Assembly (NCBI RefSeq): GCF_019802045.1
Contig: NZ_JAHVHU010000006.1
Coordinates: forward strand, 1-64,000
Reading direction: 5' to 3'
Origin: Membranihabitans marinus
GTDB taxonomy: Bacteria; Bacteroidota; Bacteroidia; Chitinophagales; Saprospiraceae
DNA: 64,000 nucleotides
A program made the translations under genes and the position numbers. Every line of letters starts with the position of its first letter. Position 1 is the first letter of the stretch. Positions 54,997 through 62,790 of the stretch are shown one piece after another. Under the pieces are notes generated by a model. That model had not been told where the DNA came from. It did not search any database and saw only the letters and a program-made list of their open reading frames with translations.

Positions 54997-56018
54997 TAGT
55001 ATTTTACATTTTGCAGACCGGTAATTTCTCTTACTTCCCGCAAGGTATCCTGAGCTTTTTTTCGGATGTCTGCAGAGGATGCTTTAATTTGATCCCGGTA
55101 TTTTCTTTTCTCTTGCGTGATTTCAGCGTACCGTTCCTGCATGGGAGCCAGGTAATCCAGCAGCACGTCTGACACGGATTGCTTCAGATCGCTGTACATC
55201 AGCCGGCTGTTCCTATAATCTTCTTCCAGACGCTTATAAGTTGCTTCGGCACCACAGACTCGAAGGATTTGGAATAAGTTCGCCACTCCGGGACTCATCG
55301 AATCTGGATCAGCCTCTCCCGAATCTGTCACCGCAGAATTGATTTGCTTCTGAATACGGCGCGGATCACCGAAGACATTGATCACGTGCTTGTCGCCCAG
55401 ACTTTTACTCATTTTTTTATTGGGATCTGCCAGAGAAAGCACCTTGGGAACTTCCGTATACAAAGGCTGCGGTGTTTTGAAATAATCCACCTTATAGGTA
55501 GTATTAAACCGTTGGGCTATACCCCGTGCCAATTCAAGATGTTGTTCCTGATCCTTCCCTACCGGCACATGATCGGCCCTGTAAATCAAGATATCAGCAG
55601 CTTGAAGTACCGGATAAAAAAATAAAGCGGAGGAAACCAATTCATCTTTCCCGCCGGAATCCCTGAGATAACTGCTCTTATCTTTGAACTGAACCATTCG
55701 GCTTAAGTCCCCGTAAGAACATACCGAAGATAAGATCCAACAAAGCTCCATGTGCTCCGGGATCAGAGATTGCACAAATAAATTTTCCGTTTTAATTCCA
55801 GCCGCCAGCAACTGATATATCATCTTCCACGTGGCTTCCCGCAGTTTCTTGGGATTGTATGGCATCGTCATAGCATGTAAATCGGCGACACCAAATACAC
55901 AGGAATATTTGTCCTGAATGTTGCGCCAATTGCGTACTGCTCCCAGGTAATTGCCAAGATGGATCTCACCGGTAGGTTGGATAAGCGACAGGATTTGTTG
56001 AATAGATTGCTGGGACAT
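54996..56018 (-). CDS. trpS: Tryptophanyl-tRNA synthetase
   Basis: 340 residues of a class I aminoacyl-tRNA synthetase. The HIGH-type motif appears as GEIHLGNYLGAVRNW near residue 16 and the KMSKS motif as KKMSKSLGD near 205. It charges tRNA-Trp with tryptophan. Length fits the compact bacterial form. It is one-base overlapped on both sides, with ridA upstream and the FAH gene downstream, so it is firmly in an operon. Confidence 0.96.
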   Translation of the reverse strand: MSQQSIQQILSLIQPTGEIHLGNYLGAVRNWRNIQDKYSCVFGVADLHAMTMPYNPKKLREATWKMIYQLLAAGIKTENLFVQSLIPEHMELCWILSSVCSYGDLSRMVQFKDKSSYLRDSGGKDELVSSALFFYPVLQAADILIYRADHVPVGKDQEQHLELARGIAQRFNTTYKVDYFKTPQPLYTEVPKVLSLADPNKKMSKSLGDKHVINVFGDPRRIQKQINSAVTDSGEADPDSMSPGVANLFQILRVCGAEATYKRLEEDYRNSRLMYSDLKQSVSDVLLDYLAPMQERYAEITQEKRKYRDQIKASSADIRKKAQDTLREVREITGLQNVKY

Positions 56019-56410
56019 TATACTTCTTTCACCGCGATGGCAGAAACTTCTACACGAACATCTTTCGGTAACCGGGAGACTTCCACCAGTGCGCGGGTAG
56101 GTGCGGTATCTTCCTTGAAATAGCTTCCGTAAACGGCGTTGATCTGACCGTAATGTTCCATATCTTTCACAAAGACAGAGCAGCTAACTACGTTGTCCAT
56201 CGTGCAATCATTGGCTGCCAATACCGCTTCCACGTTCTTCATGACCTGGTGGGTCTCCTCTTCGATGGAGTCCATGACCAAAGTATTGGTAGCGGGATCA
56301 AGTGCAATCTGTCCGGACACAAACACCATCGGACCACCAACCACTATCGATTGATTATAAGGACCTACGGGGGAGGGCGCTTTTTCAGTATTTACTATTT
56401 TCTTACTCAA
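56018..56410 (-). CDS. ridA: RidA-family deaminase
   Basis: 130 residues of the YjgF/YER057c/UK114 family: APSPVGPYNQSIVVGGPMVF, VSGQIALDP, and the arginine-containing end TRALVEVSRLPKDVRVEVSA. RidA hydrolyses reactive enamine/imine intermediates such as 2-aminoacrylate that damage PLP enzymes. Family members vary in activity, so the name rests on overall resemblance. It overlaps rpmF by 8 nt and trpS by 1 nt. Confidence 0.93.
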   Translation of the reverse strand: MSKKIVNTEKAPSPVGPYNQSIVVGGPMVFVSGQIALDPATNTLVMDSIEEETHQVMKNVEAVLAANDCTMDNVVSCSVFVKDMEHYGQINAVYGSYFKEDTAPTRALVEVSRLPKDVRVEVSAIAVKEV

Positions 56411-56603
56411 AATCCTCAGATTCTGCCGCTTTCACTAAAATGCGTCCCCGGTAATATAAATCGCCATCGACCTGGTATGCGTTGTGGTAAATGTGAGACT
56501 CTCCGGTGGACTGACATGTTGCAATCTGAGGTACCGGTGCTTTCAAGTGTGTCCTTCTCTTTCGCTTACGTTGCTTGGAGATTCTACTCTTTGGGTGTGC
56601 CAT
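56403..56603 (-). CDS. rpmF: Ribosomal protein L32
   Basis: 66 residues starting MAHPKSRISKQRKRKRRTHL, the universal L32 N-terminus (with KRKRRTH). The C-terminal half is unlike zinc-ribbon L32 forms: only one cysteine (ATCQSTGESHIYHN) is present, so it is a zinc-free type. It is preceded by the DUF177 gene (14-nt gap), the usual arrangement in many bacteria, but plsX/fabH, often downstream, are absent. Confidence 0.96.
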   Translation of the reverse strand: MAHPKSRISKQRKRKRRTHLKAPVPQIATCQSTGESHIYHNAYQVDGDLYYRGRILVKAAESEDFE

Positions 56604-56616
56604 AAGTTGTTATTTT

Positions 56617-57165
56617 CTAATCGTCAAAATTAATATTTTTCAGCACATCCCATGTAGGGCTTGTGCGATCTGAATCCATCTTCTTTTTGTCCTGAAGTAC
56701 TTTCAGAACCTTCATATCACAGGGCGGCTGCTCCTCTTCTTCACATTCATACACATTGATCATGGGCATCGACAGCACAATAGACTCATACACCAATGGG
56801 CGCAAATCCAATTCTACTGTTCCTTCTTCCAGGGTCAGCACCTCCTCTTCATCCTCCACGCTTTCCTTTGAAGCGCTTTGTAGATTAAAAAAATACTGAT
56901 TACTGGTCTCTACCGGAATCCGTATCGGCACCAGACATCGATCACACGCTGCAGCAAACCATCCATCTGCTTCCACATTCACTATATATAGTCCTGGTTT
57001 TTTATCAACAAAAACCCGTACCTCATATGCTGCTTCACCGATGGGTGATTGCTCAAATTGTGCAAAAAACTTCGTGGCAACCGTGGTTTCTATAGTAGTA
57101 ACCCCTACTGGCAAACCCGGCAAACTCAAAACCAACTCCTTCCAGCCTTCCATGACAAAGAACAT
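56617..57165 (-). CDS. DUF177/YceD-family protein
   Basis: 182 residues read from ATG 57165; an in-frame ATG at 57153 (MEGWKELVLS) is an equally plausible start. YceD homologues flank rpmF and are linked to 23S rRNA maturation or stability. The conserved CDRCLVPI near residue 95 and C-terminal CEEEEQPPCD resemble the family's cysteine sites. The middle is acidic (VEDEEEVLTLEEG). First gene of a six-gene operon with a TACCTTTG promoter box. Confidence 0.88.
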   Translation of the reverse strand: MFFVMEGWKELVLSLPGLPVGVTTIETTVATKFFAQFEQSPIGEAAYEVRVFVDKKPGLYIVNVEADGWFAAACDRCLVPIRIPVETSNQYFFNLQSASKESVEDEEEVLTLEEGTVELDLRPLVYESIVLSMPMINVYECEEEEQPPCDMKVLKVLQDKKKMDSDRTSPTWDVLKNINFDD

Positions 57166-57180
57166 TTTGATTCAGAAGCG

Positions 57181-57188
57181 CAAAGGTA
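57181..57188 (-). promoter_or_regulatory. Promoter minus-7 box of the DUF177-rpmF operon
   Basis: The minus strand reads TACCTTTG preceded by GTA and followed by CGC, a frequent Bacteroidota form, 16 nt upstream of the 57165 start. Confidence 0.6.
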
Positions 57189-57362
57189 CGCTTTTACTTT
57201 TATTATTTATAATATTGCGAGAGTATTTGATCGGGATAAAATTAATATTCCTTCAGCTGCATGTAATTCATAGCCAATACTGCTCAACACTTTGGATTAT
57301 CTGTCTACCCGAGAGGATGGCCCGACTTATACCAGCCCTGGAATTATTTACCGTTGAACGCT

Positions 57363-57773
57363 TTATTTAACAAGGATCGCACTCCCCTGCGGCCCCTGAA
57401 GATAAAGCTTTTTATCCTTTATATAATAGCTCCTCACCTGCGAAAGAATACCCAAAAAGTCTTGCGCATATGGCGGATCACAACAAACTTCTGTACATGA
57501 CGCTGGTCCCAGCTTGATCTGCTTTTCCGTCACCTCCATCACATCGGCACCACAGGTATTCACAGGAAGCTGAATATCCAATCCTGCCGAGTCGAGAAAC
57601 TCAATCCGAATTTCCTTCCCTGTTTCATTCGGCTCCCAGCTGCCATTAGCCCGGACAAGACCTTCCAGTTTCCATTCCGTTCCCCACAAATCGTCCGGTA
57701 AATCTTTTTTGTCACATCCTGTCCAAAGAACTGAAAAAAGGAAAACAATCAATATGTACTTGTGTATAGTCAT
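57363..57773 (-). CDS. Lipoprotein, META-domain-like
   Basis: 136 residues from ATG 57773 (MTIHKYILIVFLFSVLWTGC). The lipid-modified cysteine is Cys20. An in-frame ATG at 57857 would translate the heptamer repeat and is rejected. The mature part (LWGTEWKLEGLVRANGSWE, IRIEFLDSAGLDIQL, NTCGADVMEVTEKQIKLGPA) matches the META/HslJ pattern of W-x-L, a core strand and a conserved N-x-C. The function of META-domain lipoproteins is unclear; envelope stress is often suggested. Confidence 0.7.
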   Translation of the reverse strand: MTIHKYILIVFLFSVLWTGCDKKDLPDDLWGTEWKLEGLVRANGSWEPNETGKEIRIEFLDSAGLDIQLPVNTCGADVMEVTEKQIKLGPASCTEVCCDPPYAQDFLGILSQVRSYYIKDKKLYLQGPQGSAILVK

Positions 57774-57816
57774 GGGTAATTCCAATTTGTACTTTCCCTT
57801 TCGTCCACCCAAAAAT

Positions 57817-57890
57817 CCCTGCACCTTACACCCTGCACCTTTCCTTTCTCCTTTCACCGTTCACCGTTCACATTTCGCCTTTCACCTTAC
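57817..57890. repeat. Degenerate heptamer array (TTCACCG unit)
   Basis: Runs CTGCACC TTACACC CTGCACC TTTCCTT TCTCCTT TCACCGT TCACCGT TCACATT TCGCCTT TCACCTT: clear 7-nt steps, ending just before the fumC stop codon. It lies between fumC and the lipoprotein gene on the same strand. Confidence 0.75.
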
Positions 57891-59272
57891 TAAACCATCT
57901 CCTCCGGTCGCACCCATTGATCGAACTCTTCTTCCGTCAGATAGTTCAGCGCCAGTGCAGCCTCTCGCAATGTCGTATGTTCTTTGAAGGCTTTCTTCGC
58001 AATTTCTGCTGCTTTGTCGTAGCCAATGTGCGTATTGAGCGCAGTGACGAGCATCAGGGAGTTGTTGAGGTGTTCTTTGATCCGTGCTCTATTCGGTTCC
58101 AGTCCTTCAATGCAATGCTTTCGAAAACTATCGCACGCATCTGCGATCAGATCCGAAGACATCAGTAAATTGTAGATCATCACCGGTTTAAAAACGTTGA
58201 GTTGAAACTGTCCACTCATACCTGACACGGATACCGTGGTATCATTTCCTATTACTTGAGCCATCGCCATCGTCAATGCTTCACACTGCGTTGGATTGAC
58301 CTTTCCGGGCATGATGGAACTGCCTGGTTCATTCGCTGGAATAGAATATTCGCCGATTCCGCATCGTGGTCCCGAAGCCAGCATTCGGATATCATTTCCG
58401 ATCTTCATCAGCGATACCGCCACTGTCTTCAAAGCTCCGTGGGCCTCAACAATCGCATCATGAGCAGCCAGTGCCTCAAATTTATTCTCTGCAGTCCTAA
58501 ATGGGAATCCCGTTAATCTGGCAATGTGCTCGGCAACCTTTACATCATACCCATCAGGTGTGTTGAGTCCTGTTCCGACTGCGGTACCTCCGAGCGCCAG
58601 CTCTGAGAGATGATCCAGGCTGGATTCGATCGTTTTTATTCCATGGTTGATCTGGCTCACAAAAGACGACAACTCCTGGCCGACAGTCACTGGGGTTGCA
58701 TCCATAAAATGTGTTCGTCCGATTTTCACAATGGCGCTGAACGTATCCGCTTTGGCAGCAAATTCATCCCGGAGCCGCTGCAACGCAGGCACTACTTTTT
58801 TGACGATTTTCTGATAACCCGCAATGTGCATGGCCGTGGGAAATGTATCGTTCGAGGATTGAGACTTATTGACATCATCGTTCGGGTGCAACACCTTTTT
58901 CTCGTCCGTCAGCGATCCACCTTGCAGAACATGTGCTCTGTTAGCGACCACCTCATTCACATTCATATTGGATTGGGTTCCGCTACCGGTCTGCCAGACC
59001 ACGAGTGGAAACTGATCATCCAGTTTTCCGTTCAGAATTTCCCCGGTGACCCGATCAATAAGCTCCGCTTTTTCATCCTCCAGTACGCCCAGGTCCCGAT
59101 TTGTAAATGCAGCAGCTTTTTTCAAAATAGCAAAGGCACGAATCACTTCCACAGGCATCTTTTGCCCGCCAATTTTGAAGTTTTCCAGCGATCGCTGAGT
59201 TTGCGCGCCCCAATATTTATCTTCTGGAACCTCTACGATACCCAGACTGTCTTTTTCCTGTCGATTTCCCAT
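57890..59272 (-). CDS. fumC: Fumarate hydratase, class II
   Basis: 460 residues of the iron-independent fumarase, converting fumarate and malate in the TCA cycle. Family signatures: [20 protein letters not shown] near residue 140, [20 protein letters not shown] near 185, and [19 protein letters not shown] near 320 with the catalytic serine. The start ([36 protein letters not shown]) is typical. It is divergent from kdsB, with 91 nt between them; a heptamer array abuts its 3' end. Confidence 0.97.
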   Translation of the reverse strand: MGNRQEKDSLGIVEVPEDKYWGAQTQRSLENFKIGGQKMPVEVIRAFAILKKAAAFTNRDLGVLEDEKAELIDRVTGEILNGKLDDQFPLVVWQTGSGTQSNMNVNEVVANRAHVLQGGSLTDEKKVLHPNDDVNKSQSSNDTFPTAMHIAGYQKIVKKVVPALQRLRDEFAAKADTFSAIVKIGRTHFMDATPVTVGQELSSFVSQINHGIKTIESSLDHLSELALGGTAVGTGLNTPDGYDVKVAEHIARLTGFPFRTAENKFEALAAHDAIVEAHGALKTVAVSLMKIGNDIRMLASGPRCGIGEYSIPANEPGSSIMPGKVNPTQCEALTMAMAQVIGNDTTVSVSGMSGQFQLNVFKPVMIYNLLMSSDLIADACDSFRKHCIEGLEPNRARIKEHLNNSLMLVTALNTHIGYDKAAEIAKKAFKEHTTLREAALALNYLTEEEFDQWVRPEEMV

Positions 59273-59363
59273 GATTCTTTTTTATTATTTACTTTTACGA
59301 AAAATAAAGGTATTGATTATATCGGAGAATTCCGATCGCCGATACCTCCAAAATTAAGAAGCT

Positions 59364-60104
59364 ATGAGTGAATTAAAAATCATTGCCGCTATTCCCGCGC
59401 GATATCAGTCTACCCGATTACCAGGTAAACTAATGGCGGATCTGGGTGGCATGCCGGTCATCCGACGCACCCTGGAAAATGTAAAAAACATGGAGCTATT
59501 TGATGAGGTCGTTGTCGTCACGGATTCTGATGAGATCGAATCCGTGGTGGAGGATTTAGGAACCGTTATGCGGAGTCAAAAAGAACACGCTTGCGGCACA
59601 GACCGCATAGCTGAATTTGCTACACAATTTGATGCCGATATCATATTCAATGTGCAGGGTGATGAACCTTTTTTGGGAAAAGATGATATCGAAAGAATGA
59701 TCCGTAAGTTCTACTCCGATCAATCACAAAACATCGACGTCATGTCACTTCGGCATCCCATCAAAGAAAAAATGGATCGCAACAATCCCAACTACGTCAA
59801 GGTAGTCAGTGATCTCGATAATTATGCCATGTATTTTAGTCGGTCCAACATCCCTTTCCGACGAAAGGATACTGACACCGACACCTACCGACACATCGGT
59901 ATTTACGCCTTTCGCAAAGATGCTCTGGTGCAATTTGCCAATCAACCACTGTCGCCGTTGGAGTCCATGGAAATGATCGAAGCTCTGCGCATACTTGAAA
60001 TGGGGATGAAAATCAAATTATTGGATGCACAGCAGGTCACTATCGGCATAGATACCCGGGAAGATCTGAACTGGGCCAATCAGTTTATTGACAAAAATCA
60101 ATAA
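59364..60104 (+). CDS. kdsB: 3-deoxy-manno-octulosonate cytidylyltransferase
   Basis: 246 residues. It activates KDO to CMP-KDO for lipopolysaccharide inner core, so the cell is expected to make KDO-containing LPS. The nucleotidyltransferase signature IPARYQSTRLPGKLMADLGG lies at the N-terminus, followed by QKEHACGTDRIAEF near 75 and VQGDEPFLGKDDI near 97, with GIYAFRKDALVQF near 180. Length is standard. The gene is not clustered with kdsA or lpx genes here. Confidence 0.95.
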   Translation: MSELKIIAAIPARYQSTRLPGKLMADLGGMPVIRRTLENVKNMELFDEVVVVTDSDEIESVVEDLGTVMRSQKEHACGTDRIAEFATQFDADIIFNVQGDEPFLGKDDIERMIRKFYSDQSQNIDVMSLRHPIKEKMDRNNPNYVKVVSDLDNYAMYFSRSNIPFRRKDTDTDTYRHIGIYAFRKDALVQFANQPLSPLESMEMIEALRILEMGMKIKLLDAQQVTIGIDTREDLNWANQFIDKNQ

Positions 60105-60231
60105 ATCCTAAAAAGGGTTGGCTTTGATAAAACATTTCATCAATCCTGGCATTGATATTATTAGAACAAGGGATCATTATCAACTATGGAATGGGATCTC
60201 TGTTATTTTTTAACAAATAAAACATATTATT

Positions 60232-60843
60232 ATGGCATTTACACTTCCGGATTTACCTTATGCAGCTGATTCCCTGGAGCCGCATATTGACGAACGCACT
60301 ATGAACATCCACCATGGCAAGCACCATGCTGGATATACCAAAAACCTAAATGCGGCCATTGAGGGCACGGATTTAGAAAACAAATCGATCGAAGACATCC
60401 TGGCGACGATCGACGGGTCTGCAGATGCAGCTGTTCGGAACAATGGAGGTGGATTTTACAACCACGCTCTGTTTTGGAAAATACTAAGCAAGGATGGCGG
60501 TGGACAACCTTCGGGAGAACTGGCTTCAGCTATCGATGATTCATTTGGCAGTTTTGATGCTTTTAAAGATGCATTCAGTAAAGCTGCAGCAACTCAATTT
60601 GGTTCCGGATGGGCCTGGTTGTGTGTACATGACGGTGGAAAATTAAGCGTTTGCTCTACAGCGAACCAGGACAACCCACTCATGCCAGTCATCAAATGCG
60701 ATGGCACACCAATTCTTGGTATTGATGTTTGGGAACACGCTTATTACCTGAATTACCAGAACAAGCGGCCCGAATACATCTCTAATTTCTTTGAAATCGT
60801 CAATTGGGATCAGGTTGCTGAAAATTATGCAGCCAATAAATAA
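60232..60843 (+). CDS. sodB: Superoxide dismutase, Fe/Mn family
   Basis: 203 residues. Metal ligands: His in [15 protein letters not shown] near residue 27, His in [14 protein letters not shown] near 76, and the Asp/His pair in [20 protein letters not shown] near 165. Sequence around the active site (FGSGWAWLC) is shared by both metal types, so Fe or Mn cannot be fixed; the sodB symbol is by convention. It removes superoxide in the cytoplasm. A terminator follows. Confidence 0.95.
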   Translation: MAFTLPDLPYAADSLEPHIDERTMNIHHGKHHAGYTKNLNAAIEGTDLENKSIEDILATIDGSADAAVRNNGGGFYNHALFWKILSKDGGGQPSGELASAIDDSFGSFDAFKDAFSKAAATQFGSGWAWLCVHDGGKLSVCSTANQDNPLMPVIKCDGTPILGIDVWEHAYYLNYQNKRPEYISNFFEIVNWDQVAENYAANK

Positions 60844-60872
60844 ACGAGGTTTCAAATAAATTCCAAAAACTA

Positions 60873-60910
60873 CAATGTCCGCCGGATTCTCCGGTTGGAC
60901 ATTTTTTTTT
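60873..60910 (+). terminator. Terminator after sod
   Basis: AATGTCC with inner CCGG, a 5-nt loop, CCGG and GGACATT, followed by nine T residues. Confidence 0.85.
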
Positions 60911-60981
60911 CCATAATCTACATTTCCTGCTGAATTGATTCAAAATACGGTTCTCCATTATTTTTACAAGTCAATAAATCT

Positions 60982-60989
60982 TAATTTTG
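60982..60989 (+). promoter_or_regulatory. Putative prfC promoter minus-7 box
   Basis: TAATTTTG matches TAnnTTTG, 23 nt before the start codon. Confidence 0.4.
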
Positions 60990-61011
60990 TGGCTCAATAC
61001 AAGATCAATTC

Positions 61012-62592
61012 ATGAAGCTGACAGACGAAATCAAAAAACGACGAACTTTTGGAATCATATCACACCCGGATGCCGGTAAAACAACACTTACAGAAAAACT
61101 CCTGCTATTTGGTGGTGCCATTCAGACTGCCGGCGCCGTAAAATCCAATAAGATAAAGAAACATGCCACATCGGATTTTATGGAGATCGAACGACAACGG
61201 GGAATTTCCGTAGCCACCTCGGTCATGGGATTTGAATACCGTGATCTCAATATCAACATCCTGGACACCCCCGGGCACAAGGATTTTGCCGAAGACACCT
61301 ATCGTACATTATCAGCAGTGGACAGTGTCATTGTGGTGATCGATGTCGCCAAAGGAGTCGAGCCTCAGACCGAAAAGTTGGTCGGGGTAGCCCGAATGCG
61401 TCAGATTCCCATGATTGTTTTTATCAACAAACTCGACAGAGAAGGTAAAGATCCTGTTGACTTGTTGGATGAGGTCGAAGAAAAACTGGGGCTAAGCGTA
61501 CTTCCGCTCAGTTGGCCGATCGGGATGGGCCAGCGTTTCAAGGGCGTTTACAATATTTACAAACAAGAGTTGATCCTGTTTGATCCCCACGGTCAGCAAG
61601 ATGAAGACAACATCCTCAAAATCACCAATCCGGATCTGGAGACACTGGAGCCTTTGGTGGGAAAATTCGCTGCGGAAGAGTTTTTATCTGAGTTGGAAAT
61701 TGTAACCATGGTATACGATGATTTTGATCGGGATGCTTACCAAAAAGGCGACCAGGTTCCAGTATTTTTCGGCTCTGCAATTAATAATTTTGGGGTGAAA
61801 GAGATGTTGGACGGTTTTGTCGAATTTGCGCCCTCACCCTTGGCTCGCCAGACGGAAGAAAGAGTCGTCCGGCCCGAAGAAGATGATTTCTCCGGTTTTG
61901 TTTTTAAAATCCATGCAAATATGGATCCGCGCCATCGGGACCGGATTGCTTTTCTACGTATAGTGAGCGGTAAATTCGAACGAAATAAATTTTATCATCA
62001 CGTCCGGAAAGATACCAAAATGCGGTTTTCAAATCCTACCACCTTTATGGCTGCCCGAAAAGAACTCGTAGAAGAATCTTTTCCAGGTGATATTGTAGGA
62101 TTGTATGATCCTGGTAACTTCAAGATTGGTGATGCACTGACAGACGGCGAAGTTTTACACTTCAAAGGGATTCCACGATTTTCTCCCGAACTTTTCCGTA
62201 TGGTTATCAATAAAGATCCATTGCGTTTCAAACAGTTGGACAAAGGGATCCGGCAGCTGATGGATGAGGGGGTAGCTCAATTGTTTACGCAAGTTATGGG
62301 AAATCAAAAGGTCATAGGTACTGTTGGAGCGCTCCAATTTGACGTCATCAAATACCGGCTGGAACATGAATATGGAGCGAACTGTGACTACCATCAGGTC
62401 AATATTCACAAAGCCATATGGCTCGAAATCCTGGATAAAGAAGAATTTCGGGACTTTGAAAAACGAAAAATGAAAGACCTGGCTTACGATAAAGACGAAC
62501 AACTTGTCTATCTCCCCGAAACGGCCTGGGCATTGCAAATGGCCCGGGACAATTATCCGGGAATCAAATTTCATGAGACCTCGGAGTTTTAG
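61012..62592 (+). CDS. prfC: Peptide chain release factor 3
   Basis: 526 residues of a translational GTPase that recycles RF1/RF2 from the ribosome after peptide release. G1 is [15 protein letters not shown] near residue 17, the switch I segment [12 protein letters not shown] near 62, G3 [11 protein letters not shown] near 85 and G4 FINKLDREG near 140. The C-terminal RF3 domain follows ([19 protein letters not shown]). RF3 is distinguished from EF-G by its length. The 3' end runs into a heptamer tract, whose TTTTAGG unit overlaps the stop codon. Confidence 0.97.
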   Translation: MKLTDEIKKRRTFGIISHPDAGKTTLTEKLLLFGGAIQTAGAVKSNKIKKHATSDFMEIERQRGISVATSVMGFEYRDLNINILDTPGHKDFAEDTYRTLSAVDSVIVVIDVAKGVEPQTEKLVGVARMRQIPMIVFINKLDREGKDPVDLLDEVEEKLGLSVLPLSWPIGMGQRFKGVYNIYKQELILFDPHGQQDEDNILKITNPDLETLEPLVGKFAAEEFLSELEIVTMVYDDFDRDAYQKGDQVPVFFGSAINNFGVKEMLDGFVEFAPSPLARQTEERVVRPEEDDFSGFVFKIHANMDPRHRDRIAFLRIVSGKFERNKFYHHVRKDTKMRFSNPTTFMAARKELVEESFPGDIVGLYDPGNFKIGDALTDGEVLHFKGIPRFSPELFRMVINKDPLRFKQLDKGIRQLMDEGVAQLFTQVMGNQKVIGTVGALQFDVIKYRLEHEYGANCDYHQVNIHKAIWLEILDKEEFRDFEKRKMKDLAYDKDEQLVYLPETAWALQMARDNYPGIKFHETSEF

Positions 62593-62657
62593 GTTTTTAG
62601 GGCGCCCCGAAAGATCGAGGCTTTTAGGAGTTAGGACGCTGCGCTTTTAGGGCACCG
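62587..62657. repeat. Degenerate heptamer array (TTTTAGG unit)
   Basis: TTTTAGG at the prfC stop, TTTTAGGG, then CTTTTAGG, AGTTAGG, ACGCTGCGC and TTTTAGGG: units about 7 nt apart, with an interruption at 62600-62618. The word GGACGCTGCGCTTT at 62634-62647 is identical to 1893-1906. Confidence 0.6.
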
Positions 62658-62699
62658 GTCTGATTCATAGCCATTGAGCAAAATTTAGTGATTCTCGTT

Positions 62700-62790
62700 C
62701 ATGGTCTATCTAGCCACGGTCTGCGGTCCACCCTCCACGATCTTCGGCCTTTCACCTTTCCTCTAACACCTTTGCCTCCTTACTACCTTA
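62700..62790. repeat. Degenerate heptamer array (CACGGTC to TTTCACC units)
   Basis: CACGGTC TGCGGTC CACCCTC CACGATC TTCGGCC TTTCACC TTTCCTC TAACACC TTTGCCTC: clear 7-nt phasing over nine units, between prfC and the downstream outer-membrane gene. The units drift from one end to the other. Confidence 0.65.

Noticed and set aside
57774-57857. Longer N-terminus for the META-like lipoprotein
   Set aside because: It is translated heptamer repeat; the signal peptide and lipobox begin at 57773.
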